Assembly (NCBI RefSeq): GCF_900167115.1
Contig: NZ_FUXZ01000015.1
Span: 1 to 64,000 of the forward strand
From: Eubacterium uniforme
Lineage (GTDB): Bacteria; Bacillota; Clostridia; Lachnospirales; Lachnospiraceae
DNA: 64,000 bases
Reading direction: 5' to 3'
Each line of letters begins with the position of its first letter. Position 1 is the first letter of the stretch. Made by a program: the position numbers and the translations under genes. Shown here in pieces: positions 49,225-57,571 of the stretch. The notes beneath the pieces are model-generated. The model did no database searches and was not told the DNA's origin. It was given only the letters and a program-made list of their open reading frames with translations.

Positions 49225-50709
49225 TTATTTGTTATGCCATTCTTCAAATTGCTTTTTGCAATTTAATGCTGATGGCGTTAAACATATTCCACCTGTTGAT
49301 GTACATTTACATCCATTTGGAAGAGCTTTTCCTATTTGGTCAGCGCTATCTAATACCTCGTGATATGGTATGACTCCTGATCTTCCAGAAAGAGCTAAAT
49401 CAGCAAATGTCACTGCTAAAGTAACAGCAGATACAACTCTACTTGTACATGGTTGATTAAAACCACCTGGAATAGGATCGCAAGGAAGACCAAGCATGGC
49501 TTGAAGTGTAAGAGAAGCAGCTGATTCTACTTGGGATGGATTACCACCACGAATATAAGTAAGTCCAGCAGCTGCCATTGAAGCACATATACCACACTCG
49601 CCAGTACAACCTATTACTTCACCAGTAGGAGAAGTTCTTGTATAAGCAATTGCTCCAAATATTCCAGCAATTGCAATTCCCTCAAGAAGTTTATCTTCTA
49701 ATTCTGGGTAGTTATCTGCAGCAGCTCTTAATACGCTATATATATAACCTCCTCCATTTCCCATTGGACCTGGAACAATCAATACTCCCTTTGACATTGT
49801 TTGTGCACAGAATGCATATTCAAGAGCAGATTTAACAACGTCCCCAGCGTATATAGGATTGCTTCTTGAATACGATATCCATTCTTTGCAATGATAACCA
49901 CTAAACGGTGTTTCGAATACTTTTGAATCATCTTTTATGTATTCAGTACATTGCTTATGCATTGCTTGTTTTATTTTTTCAAAATAATTTATTACTTCAT
50001 TTTTTGTCCAGCCTGTAAAGCTAGTTTCGTAATCAAGAACTGCTTCAAATAAACTTTTATTGTTTTCATTTGCATATTTTATTAAATCAGTTATCGAGTT
50101 AAATAGTTGTTCTTTTCGAGCGTTTGTGAAACTTGCAGGAAGAACAGAAGAAAATACATAATCTTTATATTGTTCTGGTATGTTCTCGATATCAGTTGAA
50201 GATTCTTTTATTAAATCAAAAACGGAAATACATCGTTCGCCGTAATATGATATTGGATAGCCGTCAACATTTATTATTTCCATCATGCCGCCACCAGTTG
50301 AATTACCAGTTAAAGTAACTGAACAAGAAGGTTTATCAGAAGCATTTGTTGATAGGATAAACTTAACGGCGTTAGTATGATTACTTTCTTTGATTTCTGA
50401 AAATTCAAATTCATATTCGATATTTTCTTGTTTTAATATACTTTTGATGTCGAATAGTCTTTCATCATCTGGAAGTAATCCATATGCTCCAGCAAGCATT
50501 CCTAAATCTTCATTCATATGTCCAAATGTCCCAGCAAATGATCCGTTTTTATCAAGAATTATATATACACGTGAGGGCTTTTCACCTAGAAGTGAATATG
50601 CGCAATAACCTATTCTACATGGACCGGCTGTATGTGAACTAGAGCCAGGTTGCATGATTGGTCCATAAACATCATTAAAGATATCAGGATAGAAAATTGT
50701 AGTACTCAT
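49225..50709 (-). CDS. L-serine dehydratase-like Fe-S enzyme (beta-alpha fusion)
   Basis: The 494-residue protein joins a beta-like domain (PGSSSHTAGPCRIG at about 22-35, FGHMNEDLGMLAGAYG) to an alpha-like domain (EVIGCTGECGICASMAAAGLTYIRGG, LGLPCDPIPGGFNQPC). The cysteines in the latter fit ligands of the 4Fe-4S cluster used by anaerobic L-serine ammonia-lyases. The reaction would be serine to pyruvate and ammonia, though cysteine desulfidation is possible because of homology in that family. ATG 50709 has AAAGGAG upstream. It leads the operon with the ABC importer. Confidence 0.88.
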   Translation of the reverse strand: MSTTIFYPDIFNDVYGPIMQPGSSSHTAGPCRIGYCAYSLLGEKPSRVYIILDKNGSFAGTFGHMNEDLGMLAGAYGLLPDDERLFDIKSILKQENIEYEFEFSEIKESNHTNAVKFILSTNASDKPSCSVTLTGNSTGGGMMEIINVDGYPISYYGERCISVFDLIKESSTDIENIPEQYKDYVFSSVLPASFTNARKEQLFNSITDLIKYANENNKSLFEAVLDYETSFTGWTKNEVINYFEKIKQAMHKQCTEYIKDDSKVFETPFSGYHCKEWISYSRSNPIYAGDVVKSALEYAFCAQTMSKGVLIVPGPMGNGGGYIYSVLRAAADNYPELEDKLLEGIAIAGIFGAIAYTRTSPTGEVIGCTGECGICASMAAAGLTYIRGGNPSQVESAASLTLQAMLGLPCDPIPGGFNQPCTSRVVSAVTLAVTFADLALSGRSGVIPYHEVLDSADQIGKALPNGCKCTSTGGICLTPSALNCKKQFEEWHNK

Positions 50710-50750
50710 CAATACTCCTTTCCGCGCTTGCTTAGCACATAGTTTATTGG

Positions 50751-50772
50751 GTTAGTTTGAATGCTAACTAAC
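50751..50772 (-). promoter_or_regulatory. Inverted repeat upstream of the serine-dehydratase operon
   Basis: GTTAGTT and AACTAAC pair perfectly across 8 bases, 42 bases before the start codon. It could be an operator or leader hairpin. A second, less perfect dyad (TAATCGAT/ATTGATTA) lies at 50813-50838. Confidence 0.45.
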
Positions 50773-50945
50773 ATGTATGGAAGTAAATCATTTTTTGATG
50801 TAAAAGTCAATATAATCGATGATACGTTAAATTGATTATGTGTGATTAGAAATATTGATATATCAAAAAGGCTTGATTTTACTAGGTTTTTTGAGGTTAA
50901 AGAAAGAAAGGTTTAAAGAAAGTAAATGAAAAAATTTATACTAAA

Positions 50946-50977
50946 TTGCAACTTAGACATACTTAGTTGCAACTTAG
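50946..50977 (+). promoter_or_regulatory. LytTR-type direct-repeat operator
   Basis: TTGCAACTTAG occurs at 50946-50956 and again at 50967-50977, exactly 21 bp apart, with a further ACTTAG at 50961 between them. Two direct repeats two helical turns apart are the binding pattern of LytTR regulators, and a LytTR gene is second in the operon just downstream. Confidence 0.85.
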
Positions 50978-51059
50978 CACCACTTTTATTGCGAATATGT
51001 TTTTTATGGTTTATTGTTGGTTTATCAAAAGAAAACAACCAACGAAAGGAATTAAAAAA

Positions 51060-51779
51060 ATGGAAATGACAATGAAAAAAACAGAAGCAAAGAAAACAAA
51101 CAGATTTAAAAAAGGATTAGAGTTTTTACTTTATGCATTAGAAGCATTTGGTGTAATTGGATTTGAGTTATTATGGGGATTCGTAGTTGAACCTAAACTC
51201 TACAACAGAAGTGTTAATGATTTTAATACTTGGCAGACGATTGTACACTGGATAGTAACTTGCACAGCTTGGGGACTTGGAGCATACTTAGTAATGAAAG
51301 ATTGTAAGAAACATACAGGTGTTGATCTTATTGATAATGTAAAGAATGTAAAACTTTTTGATGAAAAAAATAAAATCAAAGCAAGTCAGTGGGTTTTAAT
51401 TGTAATTGGCGTAGTTATTTGTTTAGTATCAACATGGATTGATTGGAACGGAAGTAAGGTATTATCAGAGTTAAAGAGTCGTGGAGCACTTCTTTTTACA
51501 TTCCAGTATATTTATTATTTATTTGAAGTTTTATTAGTTTTGCTTATAATAGTATTTGGACAGATGGCATTTGAAAAGTGGTTTAACAATAACAAGATTC
51601 CATTTGGTGGAATTATCGTAGCTCTTACATGGGGACTTGGTCATTGGTTATCAAAGGGTTCTCTTGCAACAGGTTTATATACAGCAGTTGGCGGATTTGT
51701 ATTCGGTAGCGTATATGTATTAACAAATAGAAATGTTAAACTATCTTATATTTTATTATGCATCATGTTTATTCTATAA
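51060..51779 (+). CDS. Membrane protein of the LytTR operon
   Basis: The 239-residue protein has about six membrane segments. A late segment with LTWGLGHWLSKGSLATGLY recalls the CPBP/CAAX-protease pattern, but the Glu-Glu motif of that family is not seen. ATG 51060 has GAAAGGA upstream; an ATG at 50967 in frame lies inside the LytTR operator. It is the first gene of an operon with LytTR and DUF3021 genes, 15 bases apart. Confidence 0.75.
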   Translation: MEMTMKKTEAKKTNRFKKGLEFLLYALEAFGVIGFELLWGFVVEPKLYNRSVNDFNTWQTIVHWIVTCTAWGLGAYLVMKDCKKHTGVDLIDNVKNVKLFDEKNKIKASQWVLIVIGVVICLVSTWIDWNGSKVLSELKSRGALLFTFQYIYYLFEVLLVLLIIVFGQMAFEKWFNNNKIPFGGIIVALTWGLGHWLSKGSLATGLYTAVGGFVFGSVYVLTNRNVKLSYILLCIMFIL

Positions 51780-51794
51780 GATAAGAGGACAATT

Positions 51795-52253
51795 ATGAGA
51801 TTTATTAAGACTAAAGAGGATAACTTAGAAGAAAATTATCTTGAACTGCATTATGATAAAATGGACGATGAAACTAATGCGGTGATTATCAGACTAACAG
51901 ATACCTTAAGGTATATTGAAGGCACATATGAAGATAAAAAAGTTAGCATAGCGCTTGCGGATATCTTCTATATAGAAACTGTTGATAGGAAAACATTTGC
52001 TTATACAAAGGATATGTGCGTTGAAATTAAAGAAGCATTAAGGGACATAATTGAGGAATTTTCAAAGATAGGCTTTGTGCGTATCAGCAAATCCTCTGTA
52101 GTCAATTTATATAAGATTAAAAAACTTCAGGGTGATATTAACATGAGAGTAATTATTTACATGAAGAATGATGAAAGACTTGTTATGAATAGAAGTTATA
52201 GAGCTGAATTTTATGAGAGGTTAAATAAACTTCAAGGGAGGAAAGCAAAATGA
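51795..52253 (+). CDS. LytTR-domain transcriptional regulator
   Basis: The 152-residue protein has a LytTR DNA-binding domain at about 48-148 (KVSIALADIFYIETVDRKTFAYT, then FVRISKSSVVNLYKI) without a receiver domain. Such stand-alone LytTR proteins act with a DUF3021 membrane partner, encoded next with a 4-base overlap, which holds or inhibits the regulator. Direct repeats at 50946 are probable sites of autoregulation. AAGAGGAC precedes the ATG. Confidence 0.93.
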   Translation: MRFIKTKEDNLEENYLELHYDKMDDETNAVIIRLTDTLRYIEGTYEDKKVSIALADIFYIETVDRKTFAYTKDMCVEIKEALRDIIEEFSKIGFVRISKSSVVNLYKIKKLQGDINMRVIIYMKNDERLVMNRSYRAEFYERLNKLQGRKAK

Positions 52254-52669
52254 AATTAATAAACAAAAGTAATTTTATATCCATAGTTTGTACAAGTTTT
52301 ACCCTGATAGTTTGCGGAAAATTATTGCTTGAAAAATTAAGTGGATTTAAAGATAAATACTATACAGAAAACATATTTACATGTTTGGCATTTTCAATAG
52401 TAATTACATTGATTTTATCATTGCATTACTATCTTCAGAGATTTCCATTTATTCCAGTTTTTATCGGACAGTATGTGGTCACAATAGGAATTGTATTTTT
52501 ATCAATATGGATTAGTAGTCACTTTACAGACATTGCACCTACAGGTTATAGAGATATGTTTTATTCCATATCAATACCATTTGTTATTGGTGCAGCTGTA
52601 TATTATATATGTTTTTTTCATGAGATTAGAAAAGCTAATAAGATGTTAGAAAAGTTGGTTGAAGAATAG
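52250..52669 (+). CDS. DUF3021 membrane protein
   Basis: The 139-residue protein has four membrane segments (about 8-25, 40-60, 68-90 and 103-122), the size and layout of DUF3021. Members form pairs with LytTR regulators, here overlapping by ATGA. It likely controls the LytTR protein from the membrane. AGGGAGG precedes the ATG. The terminator at 52679 ends the operon. Confidence 0.9.
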   Translation: MKLINKSNFISIVCTSFTLIVCGKLLLEKLSGFKDKYYTENIFTCLAFSIVITLILSLHYYLQRFPFIPVFIGQYVVTIGIVFLSIWISSHFTDIAPTGYRDMFYSISIPFVIGAAVYYICFFHEIRKANKMLEKLVEE

Positions 52670-52678
52670 ATTGTAAAA

Positions 52679-52711
52679 GGTCGACAGAGTATGTATTCTG
52701 TCGGCTTTTTT
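52679..52711 (+). terminator. Rho-independent terminator
   Basis: GTCGACAGA and TCTGTCGGC form the stem, followed by seven T. The stem is similar to that at 34767. Confidence 0.9.
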
Positions 52712-52750
52712 TGACTAACTGATTTTACTGATTTATAATTTATTTTAATT

Positions 52751-52818
52751 AGTTTGTCACAAAATGATGCTAATTGTAGTTATTATGTGTGTAAGAACAA
52801 AACGTACGGATTATCTTA
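52751..52818 (+). promoter_or_regulatory. 68-bp shared regulatory element, sigma-factor copy
   Basis: This element is 64/68 identical to 38564-38631. Here the outer arms read GTAAGA and TCTTAC. It ends 37 bases before the sigma-factor start. If it is the promoter read by this sigma factor, the gene is autoregulated and the clostripain is a target. Confidence 0.85.
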
Positions 52819-52855
52819 CAAAATTTATAAAGAATAACTATGAAAGGGGAATCGA

Positions 52856-53395
52856 ATGCTAAAGGCAAGAAGACAGATTAAATTTATCGAGAATTGTTAT
52901 GAATTGTATGAGCAGAGGATGTATTACGTAGCATATAGCATTCTACATGATGAGGGAAAAGCAGAAGATGCAGTGCAGGAAGCATTCTTAAAATTAATGA
53001 AGCATGAAGTACAATTTGACAGAGCAGACTCGGATGATTGTAAGAGATATATAATAACGGTAATAAGGAATTGTGCAATTACAATTTATAACAAAACTAA
53101 AAAAGAAAGTGAGTATATGTATCTGACAGACAAAGATGAAAGAATTGAATCACCGGTGGAGGACAAAGTAGAGTCAGATATAAGTTGGAAAGAATTGATG
53201 GATTGTCTTCCAGAGAAATATTATGACGTTGTGGAATGTATAATAATCAAACAATTTTCAACCAAAGAAACAGCGCTAAAGTTAAACATCACAGAGGCAA
53301 ATGTACGAAAGAGATATGAGCGTGCCAAACAGATGATGAGAAATAGTTTAGATGAAAACAAAGAACTTTACGATAAATCTGTGAGTTGCCAGTAA
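52856..53395 (+). CDS. ECF-type sigma-70 family RNA polymerase sigma factor
   Basis: The 179-residue protein has region 2 at about 10-75 (MYYVAYSILHDEGKAEDAVQ, then EAFLKLM) and region 4 at about 112-165 (ISWKELMDCLPEKYYDVVEC, TEANVRKRYERAKQMM) with no region 3, as in ECF sigma factors. AAGGGGAATCGA precedes the ATG. The anti-sigma gene follows 12 bases later. The conserved element upstream is shared with the clostripain gene. Confidence 0.92.
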   Translation: MLKARRQIKFIENCYELYEQRMYYVAYSILHDEGKAEDAVQEAFLKLMKHEVQFDRADSDDCKRYIITVIRNCAITIYNKTKKESEYMYLTDKDERIESPVEDKVESDISWKELMDCLPEKYYDVVECIIIKQFSTKETALKLNITEANVRKRYERAKQMMRNSLDENKELYDKSVSCQ

Positions 53396-53407
53396 AGGAG
53401 AAAAACT

Positions 53408-54583
53408 ATGACTAAGAAAAATAAAGATATAGATAATTTTGCTCAGATTAGCATTGATGAATTTGATAATATGGATAAGAATTTTGAAAAACACACATTC
53501 TCAGATAAATACAATAAAAGAAAAATGGAAGAATTTAGAGCATATAAGAAAAGGATGAATAAGGTTAATTACCATGGACTTGAGAAAGTTGCAGTTGCCG
53601 CAGTGGCAGCGCTAGTTATATCGTCACCATTTGCTGTAAACGCATTAACTAATGGGGAGTTATTTAATAGAATCTGGGGCAATGAGGGAAAGAAGAATAT
53701 CAACAGCTATAAGATAGAACAGGTTGAATCAGAAAAGATTGATGATAAAGGTAATGTTTCTAAAAATACAATAACAATGCCTAAGGTTGAGTATGAAAAG
53801 GTTGATGATGAAAAAGCAGAAAGACTTATTGGAAAGAATGTTGCTCATGAACCTAAGGTTATTCAGATGGGTGAAACAAAGATGACTGTAAATTCCGTAA
53901 CAAGAGATAGGAATGGAATAGTTGCGGAGTATACACTTGAGAAAAAAGGTGGAGTGGATTGCTTGAATTACAGTGAATTAGATAACCAGCTTAAGGGCGC
54001 TTGGATTAATGAAAATCAGGATTTGAAATTCGCATTTAATGAAGGTTCTGGTAAGATATATGTTGATATGGAAAAATCAACTAAGGATAAGTTATATTGC
54101 TACGAATACATGGCAAGTAATGAGGTAAATTTCGTTTCAGTATCATCAGCTGAGAAGATTAAAGATCACCTCACACTTTCATATAGTATTAAGGGTACTG
54201 AGGAAAAAGTAGAAATTCCTGTAAAGGATGCTATTAAGACAACAGAATTTGCTAATGCTAAGGGTGGAGATATTGAAGTATCACCTATAGCCATGAGAAT
54301 TTGTAGTCCAAAAGGAATTTTAACTAATGAAGATTATTTCTATAACATGATTGATTATCTTGGTAAAGTTGAAATTACATATAAGGATGGAAGCAAATAT
54401 CTTGTAGAAAAGAGAACATACTCAGATGAAAATCTTAAGGAACATAAGGCTGATGAAGAAGTTGCTAATTTCACATATGATTGTGGTGGCGATGGCGGCG
54501 TTACTATTCTCTTTAACAGACTTGTGGATGTATCACAAGTTGAAAAGATTTCAGTTAATGGTGTTGATTACACATTAAAATAA
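53408..54583 (+). CDS. DUF4179-like anti-sigma factor
   Basis: The 391-residue protein has a cytoplasmic N-terminal part (1-56), one membrane segment at about 59-77 (VAVAAVAALVISSPFAV) and a large external domain. This layout and the position directly behind an ECF sigma gene mark it as its membrane anti-sigma factor, with DUF4179-like external sensing. It would hold the sigma factor until an envelope signal arrives. AAAGGAG lies 8 bases before the ATG. Confidence 0.88.
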   Translation: MTKKNKDIDNFAQISIDEFDNMDKNFEKHTFSDKYNKRKMEEFRAYKKRMNKVNYHGLEKVAVAAVAALVISSPFAVNALTNGELFNRIWGNEGKKNINSYKIEQVESEKIDDKGNVSKNTITMPKVEYEKVDDEKAERLIGKNVAHEPKVIQMGETKMTVNSVTRDRNGIVAEYTLEKKGGVDCLNYSELDNQLKGAWINENQDLKFAFNEGSGKIYVDMEKSTKDKLYCYEYMASNEVNFVSVSSAEKIKDHLTLSYSIKGTEEKVEIPVKDAIKTTEFANAKGGDIEVSPIAMRICSPKGILTNEDYFYNMIDYLGKVEITYKDGSKYLVEKRTYSDENLKEHKADEEVANFTYDCGGDGGVTILFNRLVDVSQVEKISVNGVDYTLK

Positions 54584-54608
54584 ATACATAAGACATATAG
54601 ATAGGAAT

Positions 54609-54643
54609 GGCTCCTTTTATCGAAAGATGAAAGGAGTCTTTTG
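54609..54643 (+). terminator. Rho-independent terminator
   Basis: GGCTCCTTTTATC pairs with GATGAAAGGAGTC around GAAA, followed by TTTTG. Confidence 0.88.
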
Positions 54644-54707
54644 TGTGGAAACTTTATGAATAAATTGAAATAGATAATAGGATATAAAAATATTGTGAAA
54701 ATAATAT

Positions 54708-57035
54708 ATGTATGATAGAATACTAGAGTTGTTTATACTTAAAGAAAGGACAGAAAATATAAAGAGATTAAAGTCATTTATATTGGCAATTATATTATTA
54801 ACTAATCATAATATATATAAGCCAATTGAGGTTTGTGGAGATGGATTTACTGAAGAAATGGATATAGTTGAAAGTGATTCAGAATTAGATTTTGAAAGTT
54901 TGGAGGAAAGATTTGACGTATCTGTTGAAGTGACAGCAAAGTGGAATCATCATTATAATGCAAATATAATTATAAAAAACATTAGTGATGAGAAAATTGA
55001 AAATTGGGAATTGTCATTTATTATGGATGGGAAAGTGGAAAATATTTGGAATGCAAAAATGATTCAGCATAAAGGGGATTCATATATAGTCAAAAATAAT
55101 ATATGGAATCAGGATATTTTTCCGGGAAGTTCTGTAGAATTCGGAATGACAGTGTATTATGAAGGTGAATTTGAGATTCCTAGTGATTTTACTATGGATA
55201 AAGTATGTAAAAAAGTTGAGAAGCAGTACGAAATAGAAAAAATAATATATAGCCAGTGGGACACAGGTGTTACAGGGGTTGTTAGGATACATAATAAATC
55301 AGATGAAGTTATTGAGGACTGGAAAATAACGTTAAAAACGAATGTTTCTTTTGAGTCTATTTGGAATGCAAAAAAAGAATATAGTGATGGAGATTTATAC
55401 TATTTTGATAATTGTAATTATAATTCAAATATTGCTCCAAATAGCTATGTGGATGTTGGGTTTAGAGCGAATTATAATAATACATTTTATTTAGATGAAA
55501 TAGAATTATATAATATTGAAACATATATGGAGGATACAACAGATAGCGACCAAGATGGTTTATATGATTATCTAGAAAAAAACATATATTTTACAGATGC
55601 TCATTGTAGTGATAGTGATCAAGATGGTATAACTGATTTCTATGAAATTATGATTTTATTGACTAATCCATTAAATAAAGACGATAATGATGATGGGATA
55701 GTTGATGGTGATGAAGATTTTGATGAGGATGGATTGATTAACTCAGAAGAAGAGAAAAAAGAGACTAATCCTTATAATGGAGATACTGATTTTGATGGAT
55801 TAAATGATTATGATGAAATATACATATATAATACAAATCCACTTAATGAGGATACGGATGATGATGGCATATCAGATAAATTTGAGATAGATAATGGTTT
55901 AGATGCATTAGACTCAAATAGTAATAATTGTGTTGATAATTCATCGTGGATAATGCAGAATTATAAGGAAGAATTTAATGAAGATATTGTACAGTATATT
56001 GAAGTAGGTTTTAATTCTCCTGATGAAATTGAAGATCATGTTAATATATCAGATGATAATGAAAATGTATATATGATTGAAAATGATGTATTAAGTGAAA
56101 TGCATATAAATGTAAAATTAATGGATGATGTTATTAAAGATGATATCGTAGTTCTTCAGAAAACGGAAGAAGGATGGGGAAAAATAGGGTTTGAAATAAG
56201 TGATAATTTAATTTCATTCAATACAAGTAGTACAGGTATATACAAATTTTTAGTTGAGAATAATTATGTTAGTAATGTTAATAGTAAAAGTTTCTTTAAG
56301 GCAAGTGGTGTGAACCTAAAATCTGGGAAAAAGAAAAGTGAGAAAAAATTAAGGGATGAACTTGAAAAACAAGTAAAAAAAGATTTTGGAAAAACTAAAA
56401 CTATAGTTAAGGGCTTTTTGGGGCATACTTCAGATGAAGCAATTGACATAATCTTAAAATATGATAAATATATAGACAATTTATCGAAAGGTTATAATGT
56501 AAATAAAGCTTTAATACAAGCACTTTTATTTAGGGAATTAATTTGTTATGATTCAGCTGATATTATAGCAGATAATGCGGTTATTGAATATTTTGCTCAT
56601 AAGGAAAAAATGGAAAAATTTATGAAGGCAAAGTGGTGGAAACAATTGATTATGGGAGTGCCGGCTCCTAATGGCCCAATAAAACCAGATTGTAGTACCG
56701 GATTAGGACAAATTTTTGCAAGAACAGCAATAGATTCTATTAATTTTGGCTTGAAAAACAAAAATATAAAATTAGATGCTGATAATTGGAAAGTTAGAAA
56801 GCAAATTTGGTATTCTTTGCATGATGATGATGAATATAATATTAAAACTATTACTAAAATATTGGTTAAAGAAGCGGATGGAATAAAAAATGTCAATTTG
56901 AAATCACCGAAAAATAATCATGCAAAATTGCTTTTGGCGCGTTATAATTTAAGTGGAAGGAAAAAAGCTGGAAATTATGGAAAGGCATGTTTTAGATATT
57001 ATAAAAAGTTTATGAAATATAATAATGGAGAATAG
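54708..57035 (+). CDS. Secreted CBM-like / calcium-repeat / lysozyme-like protein
   Basis: The 775-residue protein has two CBM2-like beta domains (about 65-160 and 170-265; each with WELSFIMDGKVENIWNA or WKITLKTNVSFESIWNA), then thrombospondin type-3-like calcium repeats (DSDQDGLYDYLE, DTDFDGLNDYDE) at 275-405, and a C-terminal lysozyme-like domain with LFRELICYD (possible catalytic Glu) and STGLGQIFA near 665. It probably binds and cleaves wall or fibre polymers outside the cell. The natural start may have been an ATG now ATA at 54759, after AAAGGA; ATG 54708 lacks a ribosome site. Confidence 0.85.
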   Translation: MYDRILELFILKERTENIKRLKSFILAIILLTNHNIYKPIEVCGDGFTEEMDIVESDSELDFESLEERFDVSVEVTAKWNHHYNANIIIKNISDEKIENWELSFIMDGKVENIWNAKMIQHKGDSYIVKNNIWNQDIFPGSSVEFGMTVYYEGEFEIPSDFTMDKVCKKVEKQYEIEKIIYSQWDTGVTGVVRIHNKSDEVIEDWKITLKTNVSFESIWNAKKEYSDGDLYYFDNCNYNSNIAPNSYVDVGFRANYNNTFYLDEIELYNIETYMEDTTDSDQDGLYDYLEKNIYFTDAHCSDSDQDGITDFYEIMILLTNPLNKDDNDDGIVDGDEDFDEDGLINSEEEKKETNPYNGDTDFDGLNDYDEIYIYNTNPLNEDTDDDGISDKFEIDNGLDALDSNSNNCVDNSSWIMQNYKEEFNEDIVQYIEVGFNSPDEIEDHVNISDDNENVYMIENDVLSEMHINVKLMDDVIKDDIVVLQKTEEGWGKIGFEISDNLISFNTSSTGIYKFLVENNYVSNVNSKSFFKASGVNLKSGKKKSEKKLRDELEKQVKKDFGKTKTIVKGFLGHTSDEAIDIILKYDKYIDNLSKGYNVNKALIQALLFRELICYDSADIIADNAVIEYFAHKEKMEKFMKAKWWKQLIMGVPAPNGPIKPDCSTGLGQIFARTAIDSINFGLKNKNIKLDADNWKVRKQIWYSLHDDDEYNIKTITKILVKEADGIKNVNLKSPKNNHAKLLLARYNLSGRKKAGNYGKACFRYYKKFMKYNNGE

Positions 57036-57339
57036 TAGTTTGAAAAAATATTTATTTAGTAAGGATATTGTTAATATTATCTGTCATACTGTGCTTTCAG
57101 AATTAGTATTTTGGTGGGGATGCATTGCGTGGGTTTTTATGACGGATTACGAAGATGATGAACATAAATTAGGAGTTATGTTGGGCTGGATAATGATATT
57201 AGGAGGTGCAATAACTATATTATGTTTGGAATCATTTGTATTAAAAAAAGTAAATAAAAAGAGAAGATATTTAATTGAAACAATTGTAACTATTTTTTTG
57301 ACTGTATTGATAACGTATATAATTGTTAATTATACTTAA
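57025..57339 (+). CDS. Small membrane protein
   Basis: The 104-residue protein has three hydrophobic segments (about 22-40, 50-70 and 82-100). ATG 57025 overlaps the end of the previous gene; a TTG at 57040 in the same frame has ATGGAGA 9 bases upstream and may be the real start. It is probably translated with the lysozyme-like gene. Function unknown. Confidence 0.6.
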   Translation: MENSSLKKYLFSKDIVNIICHTVLSELVFWWGCIAWVFMTDYEDDEHKLGVMLGWIMILGGAITILCLESFVLKKVNKKRRYLIETIVTIFLTVLITYIIVNYT

Positions 57340-57443
57340 TTGTATAAAAGTGATAGTGAATAAATATATGCATAATTCCATTATATGGATCGGAATATAT
57401 AGAATATAAGAAAAAAGTTAATAGATGTATTCCGTGGAAAAGG

Positions 57444-57480
57444 TGAAAGTGGTTGTATCGACAATTCACTTTCATTTTTG
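57444..57480 (+). terminator. Rho-independent terminator
   Basis: TGAAAGTG and CACTTTCA form a perfect stem across a 15-base loop, followed by TTTTTG. Confidence 0.78.
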
Positions 57481-57571
57481 TATAGTTAAATAATTATATA
57501 TTGTATATCAATTTATTATTGATATTCTTGTATCATAGGTGAAACTAGTTATTACAATAGGAGGCATGCTA

